A stretch of 64,000 bases of DNA, from the NCBI GenBank assembly GCA_002254845.1, contig NKPT01000009.1, positions 1 through 64,000 of the forward strand, given 5' to 3'. A program made the position numbers and the translations under genes. Below are positions 26,777-34,529 of the stretch, one piece after another (the first letter of the stretch is position 1; each line of letters begins with the position of its first letter). A model generated the notes under the pieces. That model was not told the origin of the DNA. It saw only the letters and a list, made by a program, of their open reading frames with translations, and searched no databases. Source of the DNA: Chloracidobacterium sp. CP2_5A (GTDB lineage: Bacteria > Acidobacteriota > Blastocatellia > Chloracidobacteriales > Chloracidobacteriaceae).

Positions 26777-28183
26777 AAGGAATTAGCCGCTCTCGAACAG
26801 GCCTTGGAACGCATCTGGGCCATCGCCCGCGACTTCGGGCTAGACCCGTTTCCGGTTCACTTCGAGGTCGTCCCCGCGACAGTCATGTATGAGATTGGCT
26901 CATACGCCCTGCCAGGACGCTTCTCGCACTGGACGTTCGGCAAGGCCTACCACCGCATGAAAACCATGTATGACTTCGGCCTGTCGCGCATCTACGAAGT
27001 CGTCATCAACACGAATCCGGCCTACGGCTTTCTGCTAGAAACCAATTCGCCGCTTCAGAACAAGCTCGTCATGGCGCATGTGCTGGGCCACGTGGATTTC
27101 TTCAAAAACAACGCCTATTTCGCCCGCACCAACCGGCGAATGGTGGATGAAGTCAACCTGCATGCGGCGCGCATCGAGGAGTATGAGTTCCAGTACGGGC
27201 GCAAAACCGTCGAGACCTTCCTTGACGCGGTGCTCTCGATTGAGGAGCACATTGACCCGAACTTCCTGATTCGCAAGGAGCGCGACACGCCGTCCAATCC
27301 GAACAAGCAGCCCGGGCCGGTCAAGGAAAATCCCTTTGAAGACATTCTGCGGCTGGGCGAAAAGCCAGCGAGCGCCGAGCCCGAGCCGCCGAAGCGGAAG
27401 CCGGGCGAGCCGGCGTATCCCGAAAAAGATCTCGTTTGGTTCATTGCGACCCACTCGCCGACGCTTGAAGCCTGGCAGCGCGACGTGATGATGATGATTC
27501 ACGACGAAATGCTGTATTTTGTCCCGCAGATGCAGACGAAGATCATGAACGAAGGCTGGGCGAGCTACTGGCACTCGCGCATCATGCGCGAGCTATGCGA
27601 GGGCACGGACGACTTCGTTGAGTTCGCCGAGCTGCATGCCTCGGTCGTGTCGCCGCACAAGGGGCAGCTCAACCCGTACTATCTCGGTTACAAAATCTTT
27701 GAAGACATTGAGCGCCGCTGGGACCACCCGACGGACGAGGAGCGGGAGGCCTATGGCCGCCCCGGCGGGCAGGGGCGGGAAAAAATCTTCGAGGTGCGCG
27801 AAGTGGATAACGACGTGTCGTTTCTGCGCAACTACCTCACCGAGGCGCTGGTCGAGGAGCTTGACCTTTACATTTTCGAACTCGTGGACGAAGAGGAGTG
27901 GACGATCACGGAGAAGCGCTGGGAGCGCGTCCGCGACCAGTTGGTGACGAATATGACCAACTTCGGCTTTCCCTACATCGAGGTTACGGACGGCGATTAC
28001 AACCGCAACCGCGAGCTTTACCTGACGCATCGGTTTGAAGGCGCGGAGCTGGATTTGAAGTACGCCCGCAAGGTGCTGGAATACGTCCATCAGCTCTGGG
28101 GACGGACGGTTCATCTGGAAACGCGCGTGGATAACGAATCGCTGACGCTGCATTACGACGGCAGCAAGCACGACGAGGATTAG
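26771..28183 (+). CDS. SpoVR family protein
   Basis: 470 residues starting with GTG at 26771. Matches the SpoVR/YcgB family throughout: [28 protein letters not shown] (quoted in part), [12 protein letters not shown] with conserved His/Asp, [14 protein letters not shown], and [22 protein letters not shown]. In many bacteria SpoVR is encoded with the kinase PrkA (YeaG) and the VWA-like YhbH (YeaH) and takes part in stress or sporulation responses; neither partner is visible here. Upstream is a Hanks-type kinase, and ThiC follows 65 bases on. The ribosome site is weak (GCGAGG), and the start lies inside a tandem duplication, so the true start should be regarded as uncertain by a few codons. Confidence 0.88.
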   Translation: MDKELAALEQALERIWAIARDFGLDPFPVHFEVVPATVMYEIGSYALPGRFSHWTFGKAYHRMKTMYDFGLSRIYEVVINTNPAYGFLLETNSPLQNKLVMAHVLGHVDFFKNNAYFARTNRRMVDEVNLHAARIEEYEFQYGRKTVETFLDAVLSIEEHIDPNFLIRKERDTPSNPNKQPGPVKENPFEDILRLGEKPASAEPEPPKRKPGEPAYPEKDLVWFIATHSPTLEAWQRDVMMMIHDEMLYFVPQMQTKIMNEGWASYWHSRIMRELCEGTDDFVEFAELHASVVSPHKGQLNPYYLGYKIFEDIERRWDHPTDEEREAYGRPGGQGREKIFEVREVDNDVSFLRNYLTEALVEELDLYIFELVDEEEWTITEKRWERVRDQLVTNMTNFGFPYIEVTDGDYNRNRELYLTHRFEGAELDLKYARKVLEYVHQLWGRTVHLETRVDNESLTLHYDGSKHDED

Positions 28184-28248
28184 AGCGCCGTCTCCTGACA
28201 TTCGGCGTCACGCGCCAAGCGCGAGTCAACCACTGGGAGGAAACCACC

Positions 28249-29601
28249 GTGCGCAGTGCATACCAGACGCTTCGCAGGCTCGCCCTGGAGGGCAAGATTA
28301 CCGAGGACATGATCGCCGTCGCCGAGGATGAGCGGCTCGACCCGGAATTCATCCGGCAGGGACTGGCCGAGGGGACGATTGTCATTCCGAAAAACATCCG
28401 CCGCGACTTTCGCCCGATTGGCATCGGCAAGGGCCTGCGCACGAAAGTCAACGCCAACATCGGCGCGTCGGGCTATCGCCAACTGCTCGAAGAGGAAATC
28501 GTCAAGCTGCGCGCGGCGGTGCAGTACGGCGCGGATAGCGTCATGGACCTGTCGACCGGCACGGACCTTGACCTCATCCGCGAAACGCTCATCCGCGAAA
28601 GCCCGCTCATGCTGGGGACGGTGCCGATTTACCAAGTCGCGTCGGAAGGCTCGATTCTGAAGATGGATCCGGAAGAGCTGTTCGCCGTCATCGAGAAGCA
28701 GGCCCAACAGGGCGTTGACTACATGACGGTGCACTGCGGCGTGACGAAGGAAACCGTCAAGAAGCTGCGCAACCACCAGCGTATCGAGGGCATTGTGAGT
28801 CGCGGCGGAGCGCTGCTGGCGGCCTACATCGAAGCGACGGGCAATGAAAATCCGCTTTACGAGCAATTCGACCGCCTGTGCGACATCTTTGCGCGGCATG
28901 ACGTGACCTTTTCGCTAGGCGACGGGCTGCGGCCGGGAGCGATCGGCGACGCGAGCGACCGCGGCCAGTTGGCGGAGCTGCTTGTGCTGGGCGAGCTTGT
29001 GGCGCGCGCAAGGGAAAAGGGCTGTCAGGTGATGGTGGAGGGGCCGGGACACGTCCCGCTCGACCAGATTGCAGCGAACGTGCAGCTTCAGAAGCGCGTT
29101 TGCGACGGCGCGCCGTTTTACGTCCTCGGGCCGCTCACCTGCGATGTCGCCCCGGGCTACGACCACATCACGGGCGCGATTGGCGGGGCGATTGCCGCCG
29201 GGGCCGGCACGGACATGCTGTGCTACGTGACCCCGGCCGAACACCTGCGCCTGCCCGACCGTCAGGACGTGATCGAGGGCGTTATCGCCACGCGCATCGC
29301 GGCCCATTCGGGCGATCTGGTCAAGGGCGTCAAGGGGGCCAAGGCGTGGAACGACCAGATGTCTCGCTACCGGAAGCAGCTTGACTGGGACGGGATGTTC
29401 CGGCTGGCGATGGACCCGGAGAAAGCGCGCCGCTACAAGGAAGAGTCCGAGGCGGCCAACGCCAAGGTCTGCTCCATGTGCGGCAGCTTGTGCTCGATCA
29501 ACATTGATAACGCCGCCATCGAGAAGTTTGCCCGCGAAAAGCCCGACACGTCGGAGAAGTTTTTCGCGGCGCGCCCGGCCGTCGCGGCCGCGGGGGATTG
29601 A
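28249..29601 (+). CDS. thiC: Phosphomethylpyrimidine synthase
   Basis: 450 residues. Converts aminoimidazole ribotide to hydroxymethylpyrimidine phosphate in thiamine synthesis through a [4Fe-4S]-dependent SAM radical reaction. Recognised by the blocks IGASGYRQLLEEEIVKL-type opening, GADSVMDLSTG, DYMTVHCGV, SRGGALLAAY, VMVEGPGHVPLDQI, and LGPLTCDVAPGYDHI. The cluster motif near the end is C408-SM-C411-GSL-C415, one residue shorter than the CX2CX4C of the long enterobacterial enzyme; the length also fits the short ThiC subgroup. GTG start with GGGAGG 8 to 13 bases upstream. No TPP riboswitch is seen in the 65-base leader, so regulation by thiamine is not evident. Confidence 0.93.
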   Translation: MRSAYQTLRRLALEGKITEDMIAVAEDERLDPEFIRQGLAEGTIVIPKNIRRDFRPIGIGKGLRTKVNANIGASGYRQLLEEEIVKLRAAVQYGADSVMDLSTGTDLDLIRETLIRESPLMLGTVPIYQVASEGSILKMDPEELFAVIEKQAQQGVDYMTVHCGVTKETVKKLRNHQRIEGIVSRGGALLAAYIEATGNENPLYEQFDRLCDIFARHDVTFSLGDGLRPGAIGDASDRGQLAELLVLGELVARAREKGCQVMVEGPGHVPLDQIAANVQLQKRVCDGAPFYVLGPLTCDVAPGYDHITGAIGGAIAAGAGTDMLCYVTPAEHLRLPDRQDVIEGVIATRIAAHSGDLVKGVKGAKAWNDQMSRYRKQLDWDGMFRLAMDPEKARRYKEESEAANAKVCSMCGSLCSINIDNAAIEKFAREKPDTSEKFFAARPAVAAAGD

Positions 29602-29623
29602 AGCGCGCCGCTCGAAAAGGCGC

Positions 29624-29652
29624 TTGACAGCCATCGGCGTCCCGCCTAATGT
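29624..29652 (+). promoter_or_regulatory. sigma-70 promoter of the tRNA-Val/tRNA-Asp unit
   Basis: A consensus TTGACA (29624-29629) and TAATGT (29647-29652) are separated by 17 bases; a transcript would start near 29659, about 20 bases before tRNA-Val. This is the best promoter in the window and shows canonical housekeeping sigma recognition. Confidence 0.8.
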
Positions 29653-29681
29653 GGCTGTTCCCCGACGCCGGGCGCGGTCAC

Positions 29682-29756
29682 GGGCGGTTAGCTCAGTGGT
29701 AGAGCATCGGTCTTACAAACCGGGGGTCACTGGTTCGAGCCCAGTACCGCCCACCA
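29682..29756 (+). tRNA. tRNA-Val (anticodon UAC)
   Basis: Acceptor GGGCGGT/ACCGCCC, regular D stem GCTC/GAGC, anticodon stem TCGGT/ACCGG with loop CTTACAA (anticodon TAC), T arm ACTGG-TTCGAGC-CCAGT, and encoded ACCA. It shares its acceptor with tRNA-Val(CAC) at 492-568 but has a normal D arm. Confidence 0.95.
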
Positions 29757-29808
29757 CGTCGGAGCGCGGGCAGGCGCGCGCGGCGATGACGTTGGGGAAG
29801 GAATCTGC

Positions 29809-29885
<77 letters not shown>

Positions 29886-29901
29886 CCTTCATCAGTCAGG
29901 G

Positions 29902-29940
29902 AAAAAGCCGTTCTTCGTTGCCTGGAGGACGGCTTTTCAG
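29902..29940 (+). terminator. Intrinsic terminator of the tRNA unit
   Basis: AAAAGCCGT (29903-29911) pairs with ACGGCTTTT (29929-29937) over a 17-base loop and continues into a T-rich CAGCTTTT, 17 bases after tRNA-Asp. Because the arm is A-rich on one side and T-rich on the other it could work in both directions. moaC begins 29 bases later. Confidence 0.7.
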
Positions 29941-29968
29941 CTTTTCGCGCCGTCGGCCAGTTTTATCC

Positions 29969-30445
29969 ATGCCGCTGAGTCACGTTGACGAAACCGGGCG
30001 AGCGACAATGGTGGATGTCGCCGAAAAGCCGCCCACTGATCGGACGGCCGTCGCTTCGGGGGCGATTTACATGCGGCCCGAAACCCTCGACGCGATTCGG
30101 GCGCGCTCGACGCCCAAGGGCGACCCGCTCGAAACGGCGCGGCTGGCGGGCATCCTGGCCGCCAAGCAAACCGACCGGCTCATCCCGCTCTGTCATACGC
30201 TCCCGCTCGCGCATGTCGGCGTCGAGCTGACGCTTGCGGCCGACCACATCGCCATTACGGCGACGGCGCGGGCGCGGGCGAGCACCGGCGTCGAAATGGA
30301 AGCTCTCACAGCCGTCAGCGTGGCGGCGCTCACGCTCTTCGATATGTGCAAAGCGATTGACCGGACGATGCGGATTACCGACATTCAGGTGCGGTCAAAA
30401 ACCGGCGGACAGTCGGACTGGAACGCTTCGGCCGCGGAAGCCTAA
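29969..30445 (+). CDS. moaC: Cyclic pyranopterin monophosphate synthase
   Basis: 158 residues, the usual length. Converts 3',8-cyclo-dihydro-GTP made by MoaA to cyclic pyranopterin monophosphate in molybdenum cofactor synthesis. Almost every family motif is present: [15 protein letters not shown] at the start, [44 protein letters not shown] with the catalytic Asp, and KTGGQSDW. The ATG at 29969 opens directly into the LSHVDE motif; longer reading to 29918 runs into the terminator hairpin. No other mo-cofactor gene is in the window; a CheR-like methyltransferase follows after 3 bases. Confidence 0.95.
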   Translation: MPLSHVDETGRATMVDVAEKPPTDRTAVASGAIYMRPETLDAIRARSTPKGDPLETARLAGILAAKQTDRLIPLCHTLPLAHVGVELTLAADHIAITATARARASTGVEMEALTAVSVAALTLFDMCKAIDRTMRITDIQVRSKTGGQSDWNASAAEA

Positions 30446-30448
30446 ATC

Positions 30449-31294
30449 ATGCCCGTCAAAAAGCGAAATCCGGCTAACCCGCATCTGCCGCAGCTTGAGG
30501 TCGCGCTGGCCAACGTCTATGGCTGGGCGGCGAACATCTCGCTGCGGGCAGCCCTGCAAGCTGTCGTCACGGATAAGTCGCGCCGCCTGCTGTTTGACGA
30601 GATGACGTACTGCCGCGTGGCCGCCCAGTCGCCCGGCGAGCTGCACTCCGTGGCGGAAGAAATCGCGCTGGGCGAGACGAGCTTTTTCCGCGAGCCGGAG
30701 CAGTTTCGCGCCCTGTGGCGGATGGCGCTGCCGGAACTCATCGAGAAGCGCGCTGGCGCGAAGCGGCTGCGCCTGTGGAGCGCCGGCTGCTCGACGGGCG
30801 AGGAGCCGTTCTCGCTGGCGATGATTCTGGAAGACCTGCTCGGCGACGCTCCCGACTGGCGCGTGGAGATTTTGGCCGTGGATTTACGCAGCAAGGCGCT
30901 GCTGCAGGCCAGCCAAGGGCGCTATCATCCGCTCCAGCTTCGCAACCTCGACCCATCCCTGCGCGAGCGTTTCTTTCAAGGCGTCTATGCGCCGGACGCC
31001 CCGCCGGGCGAGCTTGACCGGCGCTTGCGGCGTAACCTTCGGCTGCGCCACGCCAACCTCTACGACCCGCACCTGTGGCAACACCTGCCGGGGCCGTTTG
31101 ATGTCATTGTGTGCAGCAACGTGCTCACCCACATGCACTACACGGCCATTCAGCAGACGACAGCGCGCATTCAGCAGGCGCTCGCGCCAGGGGGGTACTT
31201 GCTGACGGGTAGCGTGGAGGCCGGACTCGTCGCGCAGCCGCGCCTGCGCGCTTCGCAGACCTTGCCGAGCGGCTTCTTTCAGCGTCTTGAATAA
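30449..31294 (+). CDS. CheR-type protein-glutamate methyltransferase
   Basis: 281 residues. SAM-dependent methylation of glutamates on chemoreceptors or related proteins. The N-terminal helical domain leads into ETSFFREPEQF, and the SAM site is LRLWSAGCSTGEEPFSLAM (about 107-125) followed by EILAVDLRSKALLQASQGRY; the late PFDVIVCSNVLTHM motif is also typical (usual form CRNVLIYF). The Asn-Tyr/Phe motif is altered to SNVLTHMHY. There is no CheB, CheA or receptor gene nearby, and the gene follows moaC by 3 bases, an unusual pairing. It may act on a target other than a chemoreceptor. Confidence 0.85.
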   Translation: MPVKKRNPANPHLPQLEVALANVYGWAANISLRAALQAVVTDKSRRLLFDEMTYCRVAAQSPGELHSVAEEIALGETSFFREPEQFRALWRMALPELIEKRAGAKRLRLWSAGCSTGEEPFSLAMILEDLLGDAPDWRVEILAVDLRSKALLQASQGRYHPLQLRNLDPSLRERFFQGVYAPDAPPGELDRRLRRNLRLRHANLYDPHLWQHLPGPFDVIVCSNVLTHMHYTAIQQTTARIQQALAPGGYLLTGSVEAGLVAQPRLRASQTLPSGFFQRLE

Positions 31295-31329
31295 AGGCAA
31301 GCGGACTGGGCGCGGCTCGCTCAGGGGGC

Positions 31330-32613
31330 TTACTCGTAGCGCAGCGCCTCGGCTGGATCGAGCCGCGCCGCGCGCAGGGCCGGCAGGAAGCCCGACAACA
31401 GCCCTACCGCGACTGAAATGCCGAATCCCGCGCCCACTGCCCACAGCGGCACCAGCGATGGAATGCTCGGCGCGAAGGTCGTCAGCGCCGCGCTCAGCCC
31501 CATCCCGATCCCAATGCCCAGCGCCCCGCCGATAACTGACAGCACCACCGCTTCGACCAGAAACTGCGTTAGGACATCCCGCCGCCGAGCGCCAATCGCT
31601 CGGCGCGTCCCGATCTCCTTGGTGCGCTCCGTGACCGACACCAGCATGATGTTCATGACGCCGATGCCGCCGACAATCAGGCTGACCGACGCCAGCGAAA
31701 CCGCGATGACGCCCAAGGCCGACGTGATGCTGTCAAAGGTGGCGAAGATGGCGTCCGGCGTGCTGATGCCAAAGTTATCCGGTTGCTCGGACCGTACCCG
31801 GCGGCGGCGGCGCAGCAGCTCCCTGATTTCATCCCGCATCGCTTCCAGCTGACCTTCGCGGGCATGCGCGATGATCGTAATCCCGCGCTCGCGCAGCAGC
31901 TCCGGGTAACGCTGCGCCAGATTCGCGTAGGGAATGATAATCTGCCGGTCTTCCGGCGTATCGCCGAAAATGCCCGTCGGCCCCTTCTCGACCACGCCAA
32001 TCACGCGATACGGGCGCCCCTCAAACTCCACCATCTCGCCCAGCGGGCTGCGGTCGCCAAACAACTGCTGGGCCGCCACAGGTCCCAAAAGAGCGACATC
32101 AAGCTTTCGGTCATGCTCTTCCGGCGTGAAAAAGCGCCCCATCCGCAGGTTCAGCCATCGCACTTCCGGGTAATTCGCCCATACGCCAAAGGCGATCGGG
32201 CGGGTTGCTTCCTGCCCCTTGTACTTGAGCCGATACTGCGTCGCGCTGGGCCCAAAGCTCCCGACGACCAACTGCGGCGTCGCCGCCCGCGCCGACGGGA
32301 GCTTCGCGACCGCCGCCGCGTCCTCTTCCGTCAAGGGCTTGCGCTGACGCTCGTCGGGCGTCAGCCGGGAAAAGCGCGGGCCGATGGAGTCAAACCGACT
32401 CACGTAAAGCACTTCCGGGCCGACCTGGGCGGCCAGCTTCGCCGTCCGATCCTTGACGCCGGTTAGCACGGATGACACCGCGATGACCGTCGCCGTCCCG
32501 ACCAGCACGCCCAGCATGGTCAGCAGCGACCGCAGTCGGTTGGCCCATATGTTGGCGATTGCCAGGCGAAGGTTCTCAAGTAGCTGTTGCACGGCGGCAA
32601 GCTTCCTCTTCAT
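31330..32613 (-). CDS. MacB-type ABC transporter permease
   Basis: 427 residues. N-terminal helix in IWANRLRSLLTMLGVLVGTATVIAV, a periplasmic MacB core domain (about 60-260), then three C-terminal helices with the FtsX-like block VGGIGVMNIMLVSVTERTKEIGTRRAIGAR (quoted in part) and the terminal ARLDPAEALRYE. Such permeases drive mechanotransmission in efflux or lipoprotein-release systems together with a MacB/LolD ATPase and often a MacA-like adaptor. Neither partner is adjacent; the gene instead follows a SPOR/YCF48 protein by 5 bases on the same strand. The start at 32613 (MKRKL) is chosen because it falls just after the upstream stop. Confidence 0.88.
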   Translation of the reverse strand: MKRKLAAVQQLLENLRLAIANIWANRLRSLLTMLGVLVGTATVIAVSSVLTGVKDRTAKLAAQVGPEVLYVSRFDSIGPRFSRLTPDERQRKPLTEEDAAAVAKLPSARAATPQLVVGSFGPSATQYRLKYKGQEATRPIAFGVWANYPEVRWLNLRMGRFFTPEEHDRKLDVALLGPVAAQQLFGDRSPLGEMVEFEGRPYRVIGVVEKGPTGIFGDTPEDRQIIIPYANLAQRYPELLRERGITIIAHAREGQLEAMRDEIRELLRRRRRVRSEQPDNFGISTPDAIFATFDSITSALGVIAVSLASVSLIVGGIGVMNIMLVSVTERTKEIGTRRAIGARRRDVLTQFLVEAVVLSVIGGALGIGIGMGLSAALTTFAPSIPSLVPLWAVGAGFGISVAVGLLSGFLPALRAARLDPAEALRYE

Positions 32614-32618
32614 TTGGG

Positions 32619-34307
32619 TTATGGGCGATAGCGCAGCACCGTGCCGCCCTGGCCGACCGCCCAGCCGGTTTGCGCGTCGAGGAAAAAGGCGGCGTAGATC
32701 TGCGTTCCGACTAGGGTTTTTTCCTCGCGCCAAGTGCGGCCGCCATCGCGCGTGATCCAGATGCCGACTTCATAGGGCGGCGCCGAGCCGTCGCGCGTCA
32801 GCAACGCGCCCATTGTCCAGCCTGTGCGCTCATCGAGAAAGTGCGTCACGTGAAAGCCCGGCACCGCCGTCCGTCGCTCGCTCCAGGTCGCGCCGCCGTC
32901 ATTCGTCAAGTGTAGCGTCACGAACCGCGCGTCGCCCCGGTAAAGCTCTGAGACGACAAAACCGCGCCGGGCGTCAATAAACCGCATCGAGGTGATATCC
33001 GCCGCCGTGGCCGCGAAGGGAATCGGGCAGCGCGTCCAGGTCATCCCGCCGTCCTGGGTAAAAAACACCCCGGCCGGACGCGCCACGCCGCGCCCGAAGA
33101 AGGTGCCGGCAACCCAGCCCCGGCGCTCATCGAGAAACTGCGCCTGGGTGAAGGTCAGCACCGCGTCCGGCAGCCCTTCGGGACGAGCGATAGCGCGCTG
33201 CAGTCCCTCGCAGGGAACCCAGGTCGCGCCGCCATCCGTCGTGCGGAAGACCGAGCTGTAGTTGCCGACGGCATATCCGACCTGCTCGTTGACAAACCAC
33301 AGCGCGCGCGCATCAAGCTCGGCCAGCGCCCGCCAAACCCGCCCGCCATCGTCCGTATGCAGAATCGCCGGCTCGATGCCATCCGCGCGCGGGTCAAGGC
33401 CGCAAGTGCCGCCAACCGCCGCCCAGCCGATCTTGGCGTTCAAAAAGAAAAGTCCCGAGACGTTGGCCTTTGTGCCCGTCACCTGCTCAACCCAGCGGCG
33501 CCCGCCGTCTTCCGTGTGCAAGATGACGCCCCGGCGACCGCCCACCCAGCCGGTTTCGCGGCTCACGAAGTGGGCGCAGTGCAGGTCGGCGCGCGTTGGC
33601 GTGCTGAGTCGCGCCCACGGCGACGGATCGACGCGAAGCTCGCTCTCCTCCAAGAGCGGAGGCGCGGCAAGGCCGTCGAGCAGTAGCGCCGGACGCTCCG
33701 CGCGCCAAGGCAGGCGTCGCCCGGGGAGCGGCGGCGGCGTGGCCGGCATCTCGTCGAGGCCGGCGGGCGGCCCGTCGCTCGGCTGAGCGGCGTCAGGCGC
33801 GGGCGCGATCCGGGTCGGCGGCGCGGAGGATGAGACGGGCGGCGACGGCTTGCCCTTTGGCTTGATCACCATGACGGGCGGCGGCAGCGCGCCCGCCGTT
33901 CCAGGCAAGACCGGCGGCAGCGGGCGACTGCCGGCCGAAGCTTCTGCCGCAGGCCGCGCCGGCAGGTCCGGGGCGCGGGTGAGCGGCGCGTCCGCCGGCC
34001 CGTCATAGGCCGTGATAAAAGCGTCGCGGACGCCAATGGCCCGCGCGTAGCGCTGGGCATCGGCCGGCGTCGCGAAGCGCCCGACCCGAACCCGGTAAAA
34101 CGTTCCCTGGGGAAGCTCAACCTTCACGTAGTAGGCGGCCGCGCCGCGCGAGCGGTAAGCGGCGACGGTTTCGCGGGCCACCGTCTCATCATTCACCGAC
34201 GCCACCTGAACCGTGCGCGAGCGCTCCTGGCCGGTCACGGTCGTCAGCCAGAGCAGCAGCGCGCCAATCAAGGCGCATCCGGTTGTCATACCAGTTTTTA
34301 CGGTCAT
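32619..34307 (-). CDS. Exported SPOR + YCF48/BNR-repeat protein
   Basis: 562 residues from the ATG at 34307. Signal peptide (about 1-27, ALIGALLLWLTTVTGQ). Residues about 30-105 form a SPOR-like domain (RTVQVASVNDETVARETV, GTFYRVRVGRFATPADAQ). A Pro-rich linker follows, then six to seven BNR/YCF48 repeats in a beta-propeller (for example GVILHTEDGGRRW, SVFRTTDGGATWV, TLHLTNDGGATWS, GIWITRDGGRTWR). YCF48 assists photosystem II assembly in oxygenic phototrophs, but in other bacteria the repeats are generic beta-propellers. SPOR would place it on septal or denuded peptidoglycan. Cotranscribed with a MacB-type permease 5 bases on; function unknown. Confidence 0.82.
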   Translation of the reverse strand: MTVKTGMTTGCALIGALLLWLTTVTGQERSRTVQVASVNDETVARETVAAYRSRGAAAYYVKVELPQGTFYRVRVGRFATPADAQRYARAIGVRDAFITAYDGPADAPLTRAPDLPARPAAEASAGSRPLPPVLPGTAGALPPPVMVIKPKGKPSPPVSSSAPPTRIAPAPDAAQPSDGPPAGLDEMPATPPPLPGRRLPWRAERPALLLDGLAAPPLLEESELRVDPSPWARLSTPTRADLHCAHFVSRETGWVGGRRGVILHTEDGGRRWVEQVTGTKANVSGLFFLNAKIGWAAVGGTCGLDPRADGIEPAILHTDDGGRVWRALAELDARALWFVNEQVGYAVGNYSSVFRTTDGGATWVPCEGLQRAIARPEGLPDAVLTFTQAQFLDERRGWVAGTFFGRGVARPAGVFFTQDGGMTWTRCPIPFAATAADITSMRFIDARRGFVVSELYRGDARFVTLHLTNDGGATWSERRTAVPGFHVTHFLDERTGWTMGALLTRDGSAPPYEVGIWITRDGGRTWREEKTLVGTQIYAAFFLDAQTGWAVGQGGTVLRYRP

Positions 34308-34444
34308 GGCTCGTTTTTGGCTGAAGCGAGAAGCCCTGGCTGGGTAGCTGCCAGCGCGCGCTGGCGAAGCCGTGAAAACATTAGGAAAAGGCGATGACAA
34401 AGGCGTTGCCCGTTAATCAGTTACAAACTTGAGCCAGGCGCGGC

Positions 34445-34473
34445 TTGCCGTCCCCACCGCGGATGATTATGGT
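34445..34473 (+). promoter_or_regulatory. Candidate promoter before nuoN
   Basis: TTGCCG (34445-34450) and TATGGT (34468-34473), 17-base spacer, about 57 bases before the nuoN ATG in the 222-base divergent gap. Confidence 0.4.
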
Positions 34474-34529
34474 GCGCCGGGCGCGGCCGTTGATCGCTCG
34501 CCTGATTCATTCGCCCTGACTCATCCGCG

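Noticed and set aside
26701-26892. 63-codon frame starting at the first copy of the tandem repeat
   Set aside because: It overlaps spoVR out of frame and has no protein-like features; it is a by-product of the duplication.
28184-28248. Possible TPP riboswitch before thiC
   Set aside because: None of the conserved THI elements can be found and the leader is too short.
32619-34307. YCF48 repeats as evidence of an oxygenic photosystem
   Set aside because: These repeats are common beta-propellers in non-phototrophs; no photosynthesis gene is in the window.
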